A DNA stretch of 64,000 nucleotides, taken from assembly GCA_041166745.1 (NCBI GenBank), contig JBEEGH010000028.1:62001-126000 (forward strand). Direction: 5' to 3'. Position 1 is the stretch's first letter. Each line of letters starts with the position of its first letter. The notes beneath the pieces were generated by a model. That model searched no databases. It was not told the DNA's origin and saw only the letters and a list, made by a program, of their open reading frames with translations. The DNA comes from DASUCS01 sp041166745 (GTDB lineage: Bacteria > Actinomycetota > Acidimicrobiia > Acidimicrobiales > JACDCH01). The position numbers were made by a program, and so were the translations under genes. Shown piece by piece: positions 24,247 to 32,619 of this stretch.

Positions 24247-25808
24247 GCGGCGGCACCCGTACCCTCGCCGAGCTGCTGCCAGTGGCGGCGACCCAGTGGC
24301 CCGACCGTGTCGCGGTTGTCGACGGCGAGCGCACGTCGACGTATCGGGAGCTCGATGCGCTCGCCGCACGCGTCGCAACCGCGCTGGCCGCTGGCGGTGT
24401 GCAGCCGGGAGACCTCGTCGGTATCCATCTGCCGAAGTCGCTCGAGGCGGTCGCCGTCATCCACGCCGTGCTTCGACTCGGCGCGGCCTACGTTCCGCTC
24501 GACAGTGGCGCACCCGCGGCCCGGCTCGCGGTCATCGCCCGCGATGCCAGCCCGCGCACGATCGTGGTCAACCGGCGAACAGCGCGCGTGTGGACACCAA
24601 CGGGCAACGCGACTGCGTCGCCCGCGCTTCTCGACATCGCGGACGCGACACGAGCACGACCACCCGACGCGACACCGCAGCGCCCGGTGTTCCCTCCTGC
24701 GCCTGATGATCTGGCCTATGTGCTCTACACCTCCGGATCGACTGGTGCACCGAAGGGTGTCGAGATCACCCACGCCAACTCGCTCGCCTTCGTCGATTGG
24801 GCCGTCGATGCATTCTCGCTCGACTCCGCCGATCGTCTCGCCGCGCATGCTCCCTTCCACTTCGACCTGAGCGTGTTCGACCTCTTCGCGGCCGCGTCGG
24901 TGGGCGCCGCGCTCGTGCTCGTGCCCAAGTCCGTCTCCCGGTTTCCGGTCGATCAGGCGCGATGGATCGAAGCCGAGCGCGTCACGGTCTGGTACTCGGT
25001 TCCGACCGCGCTCTCACTCCTCGTCACCAAGGCAGATCTGTTCTCCCTCGACCTGTCGGCGTTGCGGCTCGTCTTGTTCGCGGGTGAGGTGTTCCCCGTG
25101 CGTCACCTCGCGACGTTGATGGCCGCGGTGCCGCACGCACAGCACTGGAACCTGTACGGCCCGACGGAAACCAATGTCTGCACCGCCTATCACGTGGACG
25201 TGGCGCCTGATCCCGAGGGTGAACCCGTGCCGATCGGATGGCCCGTGTCGGGTGACCACGTGCGTGTCGTCGGCGACGACGACCGTCCGGTCGCTCCAGG
25301 GTCGGTCGGTGAGCTGATCGTCACGGGGCCGACCGTCGCGGTGGGGTACCGCGGGGCGCCAGAGTTGACCGCGGCGCGATTTCTCGATTCGGCCGATGGT
25401 CCGCACCGGAGTTACCGGACGGGTGACCGCGTGGTCGCAGACAGCCGCGGTTGCCTCAGGTTCGTGGGGCGCGTCGACGCTCAGGTCAAGACGCGCGGGC
25501 ACCGAGTCGAGCTCGGCGAGATCGAGATCGCGTTGCTGCGACACCCCGATGTCGATGATGGCGTGGTGGTCGCGGTTCCGGATGAGCTCGTCACCAACCG
25601 GCTCGTGGCGTTCGTGGTCGCGACCGCCGGCCGCGAGCCGAAACCCATGGACATCCTGCGCCACCTCGCGACGCTCCTGCCGGCCGCGATGGTTCCCGAG
25701 CGCGTCATGCTGACAGCCGTCCTGCCGCGCACCTCCACCGGGAAGGCCGACCGCGCGCTTCTCACGTCGACCGCGGCGCGCGATCAGACGCGCAGCTCCG
25801 CGGAGTAG
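24243..25808 (+). CDS. Free-standing amino acid adenylation enzyme
   Basis: A 521-residue ANL-superfamily enzyme. Core motifs are complete: A3 YVLYTSGSTGAPKGV, A4 HFDLSVFDLF, A5 WNLYGPTETNV, A7 SYRTGDRV, A8 GRVDAQVKTRGHRVELGEIE, and the A10 lysine in TSTGKADR. There is no attached carrier or condensation domain. The HFDLSVFDLF and LFAGEVFPVRHL segments resemble the proline-activating PltF/CloN4 group and DltA-like ligases. It would form an aminoacyl-AMP and load the carrier protein at 20843-21091. The specificity pocket cannot be solved by eye; proline is the favoured guess. GTG start overlaps the dehydrogenase stop. Confidence 0.88.
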   Translation: MSGGTRTLAELLPVAATQWPDRVAVVDGERTSTYRELDALAARVATALAAGGVQPGDLVGIHLPKSLEAVAVIHAVLRLGAAYVPLDSGAPAARLAVIARDASPRTIVVNRRTARVWTPTGNATASPALLDIADATRARPPDATPQRPVFPPAPDDLAYVLYTSGSTGAPKGVEITHANSLAFVDWAVDAFSLDSADRLAAHAPFHFDLSVFDLFAAASVGAALVLVPKSVSRFPVDQARWIEAERVTVWYSVPTALSLLVTKADLFSLDLSALRLVLFAGEVFPVRHLATLMAAVPHAQHWNLYGPTETNVCTAYHVDVAPDPEGEPVPIGWPVSGDHVRVVGDDDRPVAPGSVGELIVTGPTVAVGYRGAPELTAARFLDSADGPHRSYRTGDRVVADSRGCLRFVGRVDAQVKTRGHRVELGEIEIALLRHPDVDDGVVVAVPDELVTNRLVAFVVATAGREPKPMDILRHLATLLPAAMVPERVMLTAVLPRTSTGKADRALLTSTAARDQTRSSAE

Positions 25809-25819
25809 TCCGGACGGAA

Positions 25820-26986
25820 GTGGTGCACGTCCTCCACCTGATCGACAGCCTCGTTCCGGGCGGCGCCGAGTCCTCGCTGGCCGACATGGCGCCGTACCTG
25901 GTGCGAGCGGGCGTGCAGGTCGATGTCGCCTACCTCCTGGATCGACCCGGTGTGCAACAAAAGCTGATCGACGCCGGAGCCGATGTCTTCGCACTGGACG
26001 GTCCAGGGGGCCGCATCGGACGAGCGCGCCGCGCCCTGGCGTTGGTCCGCGAGCGGGACCCAGACCTGATCCACACATCGCTATGGGAGGCGGACGTCAC
26101 CGGTCGCATCGCCGCGGCGCTCACCAGCGTCCCGGTGGTGACAAGCCTCGTGAACGAGAGCTACGGACCCCAGCAATTCGACGATCCTCAACTTCGGCGT
26201 TGGAAGGTGCGAGCGGCGCAGGCCATCGACGCTGTGACCGCCAGACGGGTTCGACGTTTCCACGCTGTGACAACCAGCGTGGCCGACACGATGGCGCGCC
26301 GCCTCCTCGTCAAACGCGACCGCATCGACGTGATCCCGCGAGGCCGCGATCCCGGCCGGCTCGGACAACGCACGTCCGAGCGCCGCGTTCGGGCGCGGGC
26401 CACGCTCGGCGCGACCGCCGACGATCTCGTCGTCCTTGCCGCTGCGCGACACGAACGGCAGAAGGGCCTCGACATCTTGCTGTCCGCAGCTCCCACGATT
26501 CTCGAGCTCGAGCCCCGCGCTCGCCTCTTCGTCGCGGGCCGCGAAGGCAATCAGACGAGCGAGCTGCGCGCGCTGTCCGACGCGACTCGCCCGGCACTAC
26601 CAATCCAGCTCCTCGGCCAGCGCGACGATGTGCCCGACCTGCTGTGCGCGGCGGACGTGTTCGTCCTTCCAAGTCGCTGGGAGGGCATCGCAGGCGTGCT
26701 ACTCGAGGCCATGGCACTCGAAGTTCCGATCGTCGCCAGCGATCTCCCCGGAGTGCGCGAAGTCGTCGACGACACGACCGCGGTGCTGGTGCCGCCCTCC
26801 GACTCGTTCGCCCTCGCCGAGGGCGTCGTCCGTGTGTTGCGCGATCGCGCCGGCTCGGCGAACCGAGCTCGGGCGGCGCGGGCGCGCTTCCTGGACGCCT
26901 TCACCGTCGATCGAGTGGCAACTCAGATGATCAGCTTCTACGAGCGGTCGTTGCGTACCCGACCTCAGCGAGGCCAGAGGGGCTGA
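25820..26986 (+). CDS. Glycosyltransferase family 4
   Basis: A 388-residue GT-B-fold retaining glycosyltransferase. The N-terminal acceptor loop HLIDSLVPGGAESSLADM fits GT4 enzymes. The C-terminal nucleotide-sugar site includes LAAARHERQKGLDILLSA and SRWEGIAGVLLEAMALEVPIVAS with the E-x7-E pattern. It is cytosolic or peripheral at the membrane. It follows the adenylation gene by 11 nt and is therefore probably part of that transcript, suggesting that the activated acyl group or the sulfated product is glycan-linked. Its 3' end overlaps the convergent sulfotransferase 2 gene by 22 nt. Sugar donor unknown. Confidence 0.9.
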   Translation: MVHVLHLIDSLVPGGAESSLADMAPYLVRAGVQVDVAYLLDRPGVQQKLIDAGADVFALDGPGGRIGRARRALALVRERDPDLIHTSLWEADVTGRIAAALTSVPVVTSLVNESYGPQQFDDPQLRRWKVRAAQAIDAVTARRVRRFHAVTTSVADTMARRLLVKRDRIDVIPRGRDPGRLGQRTSERRVRARATLGATADDLVVLAAARHERQKGLDILLSAAPTILELEPRARLFVAGREGNQTSELRALSDATRPALPIQLLGQRDDVPDLLCAADVFVLPSRWEGIAGVLLEAMALEVPIVASDLPGVREVVDDTTAVLVPPSDSFALAEGVVRVLRDRAGSANRARAARARFLDAFTVDRVATQMISFYERSLRTRPQRGQRG

Positions 26987-27828
26987 TCCGCGCCGAGCCA
27001 TCGCTCCAGGTGGACCTCGTCCTCCGCGAGCCGCTCGAGGACATCAGGAGGAACCGGCGTCGACTCGGAGCTCTCGAGCTGCCCGGTCAAGGCCGCATCG
27101 TGGCGGGTCAGTAGCTGCTTACCGGCGCGGCGCAGCGACCTCGGGCCTCGGCGGGTCCACTTCACTCCCCAGTGCTCCGTCAACCACAGCAGCGGCCGCG
27201 TGTAGCTGGCCTTTGCAGCGGACAGGTTGTACGGCGTGGTCGGCGCCGGTCGAGGGCTGGCACCAAGGTGGGCGAGCACGCGATTCCATCCCCCGCGGCC
27301 CGGGTCGACGACGTCCTCGAAGCGAACCACGCAGATCCGCTCGGCATCGATCACCTCGAGGTACGGCGCCAATCGCTGCCAGTACAGGCTGTAGGTGATG
27401 TAGGGCGACGAGGGATCGGCGATCGCGTCGCTGAGCGACCGTCGTTCGCGACCGCGTTGCAATTGATGCCGATAGTGCGATCGCAGCCGCGCGACCGGGT
27501 CGCGAACCAGATAGATCAAGCGCGCGTCGGGAAGCGTCTCGGCGATGCGCGGCGCGGCGCGGCGCGCACCCTCAGGACTCGTGTAGGCGACAGACGCCTC
27601 GCCGGTGAGCACGTCGCGACCAGCGGCTGCGAACAGCGAGCCGTACCAATCGAGACCGCGCTCCCACACGTCGTCATCCGAGAAGAAGCGGGGCTCCTTG
27701 ACACGGGGCATGACGAAATCCGGCTGAGCGGCGAACCAACGAAACATCGATGTCGTGCCGGACTTCATCGCGCCAACGAGCACGAAGTCGGGGAGCCGGC
27801 GCGTCACCGCTGGAGGGGCGGTCCGCAC
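26965..27828 (-). CDS. Sulfotransferase 2
   Basis: A 287-residue sulfotransferase of the heparan-sulfate-type group. The PAPS loop is FVLVGAMKSGTTSMFRW near residues 15-31, and the 3'-phosphate segment is LIYLVRDPVARLRSHYRH near residues 99-116. KEPRFFSDD near residue 44 also fits the family. GTG start at 27828, four bases from a -10 box used by the opposite strand. It forms a divergent pair with sulfotransferase 3; the arrangement is repeated by sulfotransferases 4 and 5. Acceptor probably a polysaccharide or glycolipid. Confidence 0.88.
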   Translation of the reverse strand: MRTAPPAVTRRLPDFVLVGAMKSGTTSMFRWFAAQPDFVMPRVKEPRFFSDDDVWERGLDWYGSLFAAAGRDVLTGEASVAYTSPEGARRAAPRIAETLPDARLIYLVRDPVARLRSHYRHQLQRGRERRSLSDAIADPSSPYITYSLYWQRLAPYLEVIDAERICVVRFEDVVDPGRGGWNRVLAHLGASPRPAPTTPYNLSAAKASYTRPLLWLTEHWGVKWTRRGPRSLRRAGKQLLTRHDAALTGQLESSESTPVPPDVLERLAEDEVHLERWLGADQPLWPR

Positions 27829-27831
27829 TGG

Positions 27832-27837
27832 TACGGT
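27832..27837 (+). promoter_or_regulatory. Probable -10 box of leader ORF 1 / sulfotransferase 3
   Basis: TACGGT lies 9 nt before the ATG at 27847. The surrounding CTGGTACGGTCGCC matches CTGATACGGTCGCC at 29747-29760, in the second sulfotransferase pair, at 13 of 14 positions. Confidence 0.55.
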
Positions 27838-27846
27838 CGCCGTTCG

Positions 27847-27981
27847 ATGGCCGGTGGGACGAGGAGAAGGAACACAGCCGGATCACGCTACGCCGACGCG
27901 ACAGACCTCCCCGGCCGGTCCCTGTCCAGGCGACCTTCGAGCCCACCATCGAGGACGAGCGAAGACGCTGAGTCGAGATGA
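27847..27981 (+). CDS. Leader ORF 1 (44 aa) upstream of sulfotransferase 3
   Basis: A 44-residue Arg/Ser-rich ORF beginning 9 nt after a -10 box and ending in an ATGA overlap with the sulfotransferase 3 start. It contains AGSRYADATDLPGRSLS. The ORF at 29766-29861, in the same position before sulfotransferase 5, contains SSRYADISLPSSRS. Conserved position, overlap and SRYAD motif argue that both are translated. It may couple translation or act as a small partner protein. No family recognised. Confidence 0.5.
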   Translation: MAGGTRRRNTAGSRYADATDLPGRSLSRRPSSPPSRTSEDAESR

Positions 27982-28787
27982 CGCCACGACTCCGGACGGT
28001 GTACCGGAGCGCCTTTCCAAGGCCGTGGCCGAGGCAGGTCGTCGCCGCGCCGCCAAAGTGCCCGCCCGGCTGGACGATCGCGCCCCCGGACTTCGTCGGG
28101 GTCGGTGTCCAGCGCGCTGGCACGACCTGGTGGCACTCGATGATTGCTCGGCACCCCGCGGTCGCGGCGACACCTGACGGCAGGAAGGAGCTCCACTTCT
28201 TCGACCGACAATTCGACGACGGCGCGCGGATCTCTGCCGATACATACGCGCGCTTCTTTCCTCGGCCCGACGGTGCGATCGCCGGCGAATGGACGCCCCG
28301 CTACATGCACGATTTTTGGGCTCCGCAGCGCTTGGCCGAGGCGGCGCCCAGCGCCCGGCTCCTCGTCCTGCTCCGCGATCCGATCGACCGCTATCGCTCT
28401 GGAGTCTCCTTTGCGCTCGATCACAACGCTCCTCGACATCAGATCGTCGCGTCGGACGCGACAGAACGAGGCTTCTACAGCCGCCAGCTCACGCGGGTGC
28501 TTCGGTACTTCGAGCGGTCTCAGGTGCTCGTGCTCCAGCTGGAGAAATGCATCGCCGATCCCGAAGCCGAGCTCGCTCGCACCCACGCGTTCCTCGGGCT
28601 CGATCCCCAACCCGCGCCCGCGGACCTGCGTGAGGTTCGGCACCGCGGTAGCCGTCCCGCGGTTCTCAGTGACGAGCACCGCCGGCTTCTGGTCGAAACC
28701 TACGTGGACGACGTGACCGCGCTGTTCAGCAACTTCCCGGAGCTCGACCCTGATCTGTGGCGGAACTTCGCAGAGGCCATCGGCTGA
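27978..28787 (+). CDS. Sulfotransferase 3
   Basis: A 269-residue sulfotransferase. The PAPS loop is FVGVGVQRAGTTWWHSMI near residues 38-55, the 3'-phosphate segment is LLVLLRDPIDRYRSGVSFAL near residues 121-140, and KELHFFDRQFDD follows the first loop. It is a close paralogue of sulfotransferase 5 (shared CPPGWTIAPP, GEWTP, YMHD, HNAPRH and LSNEHRRLLVE-type segments). ATG 27978 overlaps the leader ORF stop. PAPS-dependent sulfation of a sugar acceptor is inferred. No membrane segment. Confidence 0.88.
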   Translation: MTPRLRTVYRSAFPRPWPRQVVAAPPKCPPGWTIAPPDFVGVGVQRAGTTWWHSMIARHPAVAATPDGRKELHFFDRQFDDGARISADTYARFFPRPDGAIAGEWTPRYMHDFWAPQRLAEAAPSARLLVLLRDPIDRYRSGVSFALDHNAPRHQIVASDATERGFYSRQLTRVLRYFERSQVLVLQLEKCIADPEAELARTHAFLGLDPQPAPADLREVRHRGSRPAVLSDEHRRLLVETYVDDVTALFSNFPELDPDLWRNFAEAIG

Positions 28788-28811
28788 ACCGCGTCCCGCG
28801 GCCGCGGCCCG

Positions 28812-29726
28812 TCATGCAAGCCACCCCATCTCCAGGCCGACCAGCTCGTCGAGACCCTGGTTGGCTTCCAGGAGCTCGTCACGCAACTGGCGCTCAGAGC
28901 TCGTGAGCTCGACATCGCGCGGTGGCGACGCGCCGCGCGGCCCACTCGCGTTCGGGAAGGTCAACGGCTCCCACGGGCTCAGGCCGGCGAACTGCAGCAG
29001 CGCCGCAAACGTCTCTCGCGGACGCTCGACGAGGTCGTCGAAACGCACGACATGCAGGCGATCCCTCGGATACCACGCGAGCCACTGCTCGAGCTGCTCG
29101 ACATAGCGGCCGCGGGCTCGGTAGGAGAATCGCAGGAAGGCGGGTGCGTCGTGCAATGGGTCCTGACGCAGACGAGCGAGGTCAGGTGCGATGCGCTCGT
29201 CCTCGCGCGCGAGCGCCTCTTCGAAGGAAAGGTGCTCGAATCCGAGCCGCGTCATGTGCTCCCAATGGGAGCACGCCCTGGCCACGGGGTCTCGCAGCAG
29301 CACCACGAGCCGCGCGGCGGGCACGAGCCGGGCCGCACGCTCGGGCGCGAGAGGATGCAGCAGGTAGTCGGGTGTGGCCTCGAACGCCATCAGAGAACTG
29401 CCGCGCCGCCGCGCCATGGCCTGGCGCGCGCGGAGGGGAAAGTGCGCGCGGTACCAACGCTCGCCGCGGTCATATCGGCGACTGAAATACTCGGTCTCCT
29501 TGCGAAGCGACGGCGCGACATCGGGGTGTTCTCCGAGCCATCGGTACAGCGAACTGGTGCCCGAACGCTGTGCGCCGATCACGAGAAGGTCTGGGAGCAG
29601 CCGCGCCCGTCCAGTGGGCTCGCGCAACCGGACGAGGGCGCGGGCCGCCTTCCGGCGCAGCCGCGTCGACCGATCGACGGCTGTGGTGCGGCCAGTCGAG
29701 CTGCGATGGTCGGGCGACGTCGTCAC
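28812..29726 (-). CDS. Sulfotransferase 4
   Basis: A 304-residue sulfotransferase. The N-terminus is Arg-rich, then comes the PAPS loop LLVIGAQRSGTSSLYRWL near residues 46-63 and the 3'-phosphate segment LVVLLRDPVARACSHWEHM near residues 138-156. KETEYFSRRYD follows the first loop, and WLAWYPRDRLHVVRFDDLVERP is typical of heparan-type enzymes. GTG start at 29726. It lies divergent from leader ORF 2/sulfotransferase 5, mirroring the pair at 26965-28787. Resemblance to sulfotransferase 2 is at family level and weaker than that between 3 and 5. Confidence 0.88.
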   Translation of the reverse strand: MTTSPDHRSSTGRTTAVDRSTRLRRKAARALVRLREPTGRARLLPDLLVIGAQRSGTSSLYRWLGEHPDVAPSLRKETEYFSRRYDRGERWYRAHFPLRARQAMARRRGSSLMAFEATPDYLLHPLAPERAARLVPAARLVVLLRDPVARACSHWEHMTRLGFEHLSFEEALAREDERIAPDLARLRQDPLHDAPAFLRFSYRARGRYVEQLEQWLAWYPRDRLHVVRFDDLVERPRETFAALLQFAGLSPWEPLTFPNASGPRGASPPRDVELTSSERQLRDELLEANQGLDELVGLEMGWLA

Positions 29727-29750
29727 GGCGGGGCGATGGCCGCGGACTGA

Positions 29751-29756
29751 TACGGT
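29751..29756 (+). promoter_or_regulatory. Probable -10 box of leader ORF 2 / sulfotransferase 5
   Basis: TACGGT lies 9 nt before the ATG at 29766, in the same context as 27832-27837. The downstream CACGCTACGCCGAC is also shared between the two loci. Confidence 0.55.
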
Positions 29757-29765
29757 CGCCCGTCG

Positions 29766-29861
29766 ATGCGGGGGCTGACGCTGGACACGACATCCTCACG
29801 CTACGCCGACATCAGCCTGCCCTCGAGCCGTTCGCCGCACGCGCCCGGAGTCCGGCGATGA
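29766..29861 (+). CDS. Leader ORF 2 (31 aa) upstream of sulfotransferase 5
   Basis: A 31-residue ORF starting MRGLTLDTTSSRYADISL and ending in an ATGA overlap with sulfotransferase 5. It is the counterpart of the ORF at 27847-27981. The nucleotide stretch encoding SRYAD is retained (CACGCTACGCCGAC) although the flanks have diverged. Function unknown; translational coupling or a small interacting peptide are the options. Confidence 0.5.
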   Translation: MRGLTLDTTSSRYADISLPSSRSPHAPGVRR

Positions 29862-30706
29862 CAACCGCCGAGAGATCGCGCGAACGTGGCCACGTGGTCC
29901 GTCGGCTCCGCGCGCGCGTACGGCGGATCGTCCCGCCTCGTTGGCCGCCACCCGCGCTGCGCCCACCCCCTCCTTGCCCGCCCGGATGGACGATCGCACC
30001 GCCGAACTTCGTCGGGGTGGGGGTGCCGAGAGCGGGCACGACGTGGTGGCATCGGATGATCTCTCACCATCCAGCGGTGGCGCGGTCGCCGAAGGCGCGA
30101 AAGGAGGTCCGCTTCTTCGACGCGCGGTTCGGCGACGACGTCTCGAAGCTCGCCGCGGACGAGTACGCCCGGTACTTCCCCCGACCCGACGGATCGATCG
30201 CCGGCGAGTGGACCCCCGGCTACATGCACGACTACTGGACACCGAGGGGTCTCGCCGAGGTTGCGCCCGATGCGCGACTACTCGTGATGCTCCGCGACCC
30301 GGTCGAGCGGTACCAGTCGGGGTTGGCGCTCGCCTTCGTCCACAATGCGCCTCGGCATGCCATCGTCGCGTCGGATCAAGCCGGGCGCGGCTTCTATCAC
30401 GGCGCGCTCGTGCGGCTCCTTCGTCAGTTTCCTCGCTCGCAAGTTCTCGTGTTGCAGATGGAGCGATGCATCGCCAGCCCAGAAGGCGAGCTCGCCCGCA
30501 CCTACGAGTTCCTCGGGCTCGACCCGATCCCGGCGCCTGACGATCTGAGCGCAGTCGTGCATGGCGATCACGTTCGACCGGCGTTGAGCAATGAGCATCG
30601 GCGGCTTCTCGTGGAGGCGTACGCCGACGACGTCGCCGCGCTCCTCGCCGATTTCCCCGAGCTCGATGTGAGCTTGTGGCCGAATTTCGCCCATCTCTAC
30701 GGCTGA
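29858..30706 (+). CDS. Sulfotransferase 5
   Basis: A 282-residue sulfotransferase, paralogous to sulfotransferase 3 throughout. The PAPS loop is FVGVGVPRAGTTWWHRMI and the 3'-phosphate segment LLVMLRDPVERYQSGLALAF. The Arg-rich N-terminus (VVRRLRARVRRIVPPRW) is longer than in its paralogue. Start ATG 29858 is chosen because of the ATGA overlap with leader ORF 2; a longer in-frame reading from further upstream covers the divergent gene's coding region. Followed after 7 nt by a GT2 gene, so sulfation and glycosylation are probably co-expressed. Confidence 0.88.
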   Translation: MTTAERSRERGHVVRRLRARVRRIVPPRWPPPALRPPPPCPPGWTIAPPNFVGVGVPRAGTTWWHRMISHHPAVARSPKARKEVRFFDARFGDDVSKLAADEYARYFPRPDGSIAGEWTPGYMHDYWTPRGLAEVAPDARLLVMLRDPVERYQSGLALAFVHNAPRHAIVASDQAGRGFYHGALVRLLRQFPRSQVLVLQMERCIASPEGELARTYEFLGLDPIPAPDDLSAVVHGDHVRPALSNEHRRLLVEAYADDVAALLADFPELDVSLWPNFAHLYG

Positions 30707-30713
30707 AGCGACC

Positions 30714-31535
30714 GTGTCGCAACCGAAGGTCGTCGCCGTGACCGTCACCTTCCGTCGCACCGACCTCCTCCGCGCCGCGATAGCGAGTGTGCTGGGCCAG
30801 ACGCGCCGCCCCGATGCGATCGTCGTCGTGGACAACGGTGACGTCGCGACGTCAGTGCTTGCGCGCGTATCCGGAGTCGAGGTGGTGAAGGCCGATTCGA
30901 ATCTCGGCCCGGCCGGCGGGTACGCGCTCGGGTTCGGCCTCGCGCTCGAGCGGGGCGCCGACAAGATCTGGGTGGTCGATGACGACGACGAGGCCGAGCC
31001 CGAGTGCCTCGAGCGACTTCTGTCGGCCAGCAGCGGCAACGACGTCGTCATCCCGTTCCAGCGCAAGCCCGACCGTGATCAGGGGTTCCCACCGTCATGG
31101 AACGGGCCGTTGTTCGACGCCGCGGCCGTGCGGGCAGCCGGGTTGCCGCGCGCCGACCTGTTCTTCTGGGCCGAAGACACCGAATATTTCCTTCGCATCG
31201 CCAGGGCCGGCATCCCTGTGCGCCACGCCCCCGACGCGATGATGCTCCACCAGAACCCGTTGGCCCGCGTGAAGGGCGCGCAGCGCGACTGGAGGCTCTA
31301 CTACGAGATCCGCAATGGTCTGTGGCTTCGGCTCAAGGTGCGAGATCGCACGTTCAAGCAGTACCTCCGCTCATTCCTCCTCGTAACGAGGACGTTGTTG
31401 AGCATCGTGCTTCTCGAACGAGGCAAACGAGCCTCTCTGCGGTTGTGGTGGATGGGCGTCAGCGATTTCGCGCGAGGACATCTCGGCAAGCGCGTCGACC
31501 CGGCGACGTGGACCGCCGCACGCGGTTCGCGCTGA
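30714..31535 (+). CDS. Glycosyltransferase family 2
   Basis: A 273-residue GT-A-fold inverting glycosyltransferase. VVAVTVTFRRTDLLRAAIASVLGQT opens the nucleotide-binding domain, AIVVVDNG follows, WVVDDDDEAEPECL carries the metal-binding Asp cluster near residues 84-97, and FFWAEDTEYFLRIARAG carries the catalytic-base ED motif. The C-terminal basic helix may bind membrane. It resembles rhamnosyl- or galactofuranosyl-transferase-like GlfT1 enzymes. GTG start 7 nt after sulfotransferase 5. Confidence 0.88.
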   Translation: MSQPKVVAVTVTFRRTDLLRAAIASVLGQTRRPDAIVVVDNGDVATSVLARVSGVEVVKADSNLGPAGGYALGFGLALERGADKIWVVDDDDEAEPECLERLLSASSGNDVVIPFQRKPDRDQGFPPSWNGPLFDAAAVRAAGLPRADLFFWAEDTEYFLRIARAGIPVRHAPDAMMLHQNPLARVKGAQRDWRLYYEIRNGLWLRLKVRDRTFKQYLRSFLLVTRTLLSIVLLERGKRASLRLWWMGVSDFARGHLGKRVDPATWTAARGSR

Positions 31536-31573
31536 GGCGGACGGGAGCCGAAGCCATCGCTACGAGAGGTCCG

Positions 31574-32584
31574 ATGAGCGCCAACTCCGGCATGTTGCCG
31601 TTTCCCTGCATCATCGGCTCAGGCCGGTCGGGCACGACGCTGTTGCGCAGCATGCTCGACTCGCACCCCGATGTCGCCGTCCCCGGGGAGTCGAACTGGC
31701 TCGGTCGAGTCGTCCGCATCCGCCGTCGGCTCGAGGCCGGCGGAGTGCTCGACGTCGATGGCTTCACGCGAGTGCTCGCCAACCCCGCGTACGAGTTCCG
31801 GACGCGGTGGCAACTCGAGCCGCTCGAGGCCCGCAACGCCGTCGAAGCCGCATCCGCCGGCACGGTGGCCGACGCGGTACGGGCCGTCTATGCCGCGTAT
31901 GCCCGCGGGAAGGGCAAGCTCCGCTACGGCGAGAAGATGCCGGGCTTCGCTCGTAGCGTCGACGCGCTCGGCGCCATGCTGCCAGAGCTGCGGTTCATCC
32001 ACCTCGTTCGCGATGGCCGCGATGTCGCGCTGTCCTACCTCGACGTGCCCTTCGGACCAACGACGATTGGGGACGGAGCCATCTGGTGGCGCAAGCAAGT
32101 GATGGCGGCGCGGGCCGCCGGCACTCGGATTGGAGCAGCGCGCTACCTCGAGCTGCGGTATGAAGACCTCGTCGACGATCCGCCGCAAACGCTCCATCGC
32201 ATGTGTCGCTTCCTCGAGCTCGATTACAACGAGGCGATGCTCGACTACACGGCCCGGGCTGACGAGCTGCTCGACACGGTGAGAAGCGAGGCGCACTCGG
32301 GGCTTCGCCGTCCGCCGACGCCAGGCCTGCGGGACTGGCGCTCGACGCTGGCGCCCGGAGAGGTGGCCTTGTTCGAGGCAATCGCCGGCGATGCGCTCGA
32401 CGAGTTCGGCTACCCGCGCGTCCGGCCGTCCGTCACGCCCGGCGTCCGGCTCCGAGCGGCCGGCGCTCGGTCGCGGTACTGGTTCAGACGGGCCCAGTTC
32501 GCTGGTCGGCGGGTTCGCGGGCGCGCTCGCCGGGAGTGGACCCGGCGTAGTATTTTGCGGACACAGCATGATGGGCAGCAGTAG
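31574..32584 (+). CDS. Sulfotransferase 6
   Basis: A 336-residue sulfotransferase of the Sulfotransfer_3 type. The PAPS loop IIGSGRSGTTLLRSMLDSHPD is near residues 13-33, the 3'-phosphate segment FIHLVRDGRDVALSYLDV near residues 141-158. LRYEDLVDDPPQTL and a basic C-terminal tail of about 45 residues follow. GAGAGG lies 5 nt before the ATG. It follows the GT2 gene by 38 nt. A promoter-like TAGTAT for the downstream cupredoxin gene falls within its 3' end. Confidence 0.87.
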   Translation: MSANSGMLPFPCIIGSGRSGTTLLRSMLDSHPDVAVPGESNWLGRVVRIRRRLEAGGVLDVDGFTRVLANPAYEFRTRWQLEPLEARNAVEAASAGTVADAVRAVYAAYARGKGKLRYGEKMPGFARSVDALGAMLPELRFIHLVRDGRDVALSYLDVPFGPTTIGDGAIWWRKQVMAARAAGTRIGAARYLELRYEDLVDDPPQTLHRMCRFLELDYNEAMLDYTARADELLDTVRSEAHSGLRRPPTPGLRDWRSTLAPGEVALFEAIAGDALDEFGYPRVRPSVTPGVRLRAAGARSRYWFRRAQFAGRRVRGRARREWTRRSILRTQHDGQQ

Positions 32585-32619
32585 TCGCACCAATACGCAG
32601 CAGAAATCGGGGTGGACGA

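Noticed and set aside
27838..27980. Starting sulfotransferase 3 upstream in another frame
   Set aside because: The upstream frame is the 44-codon leader ORF; the sulfotransferase frame has a good start at 27978 and its paralogue has the same arrangement.
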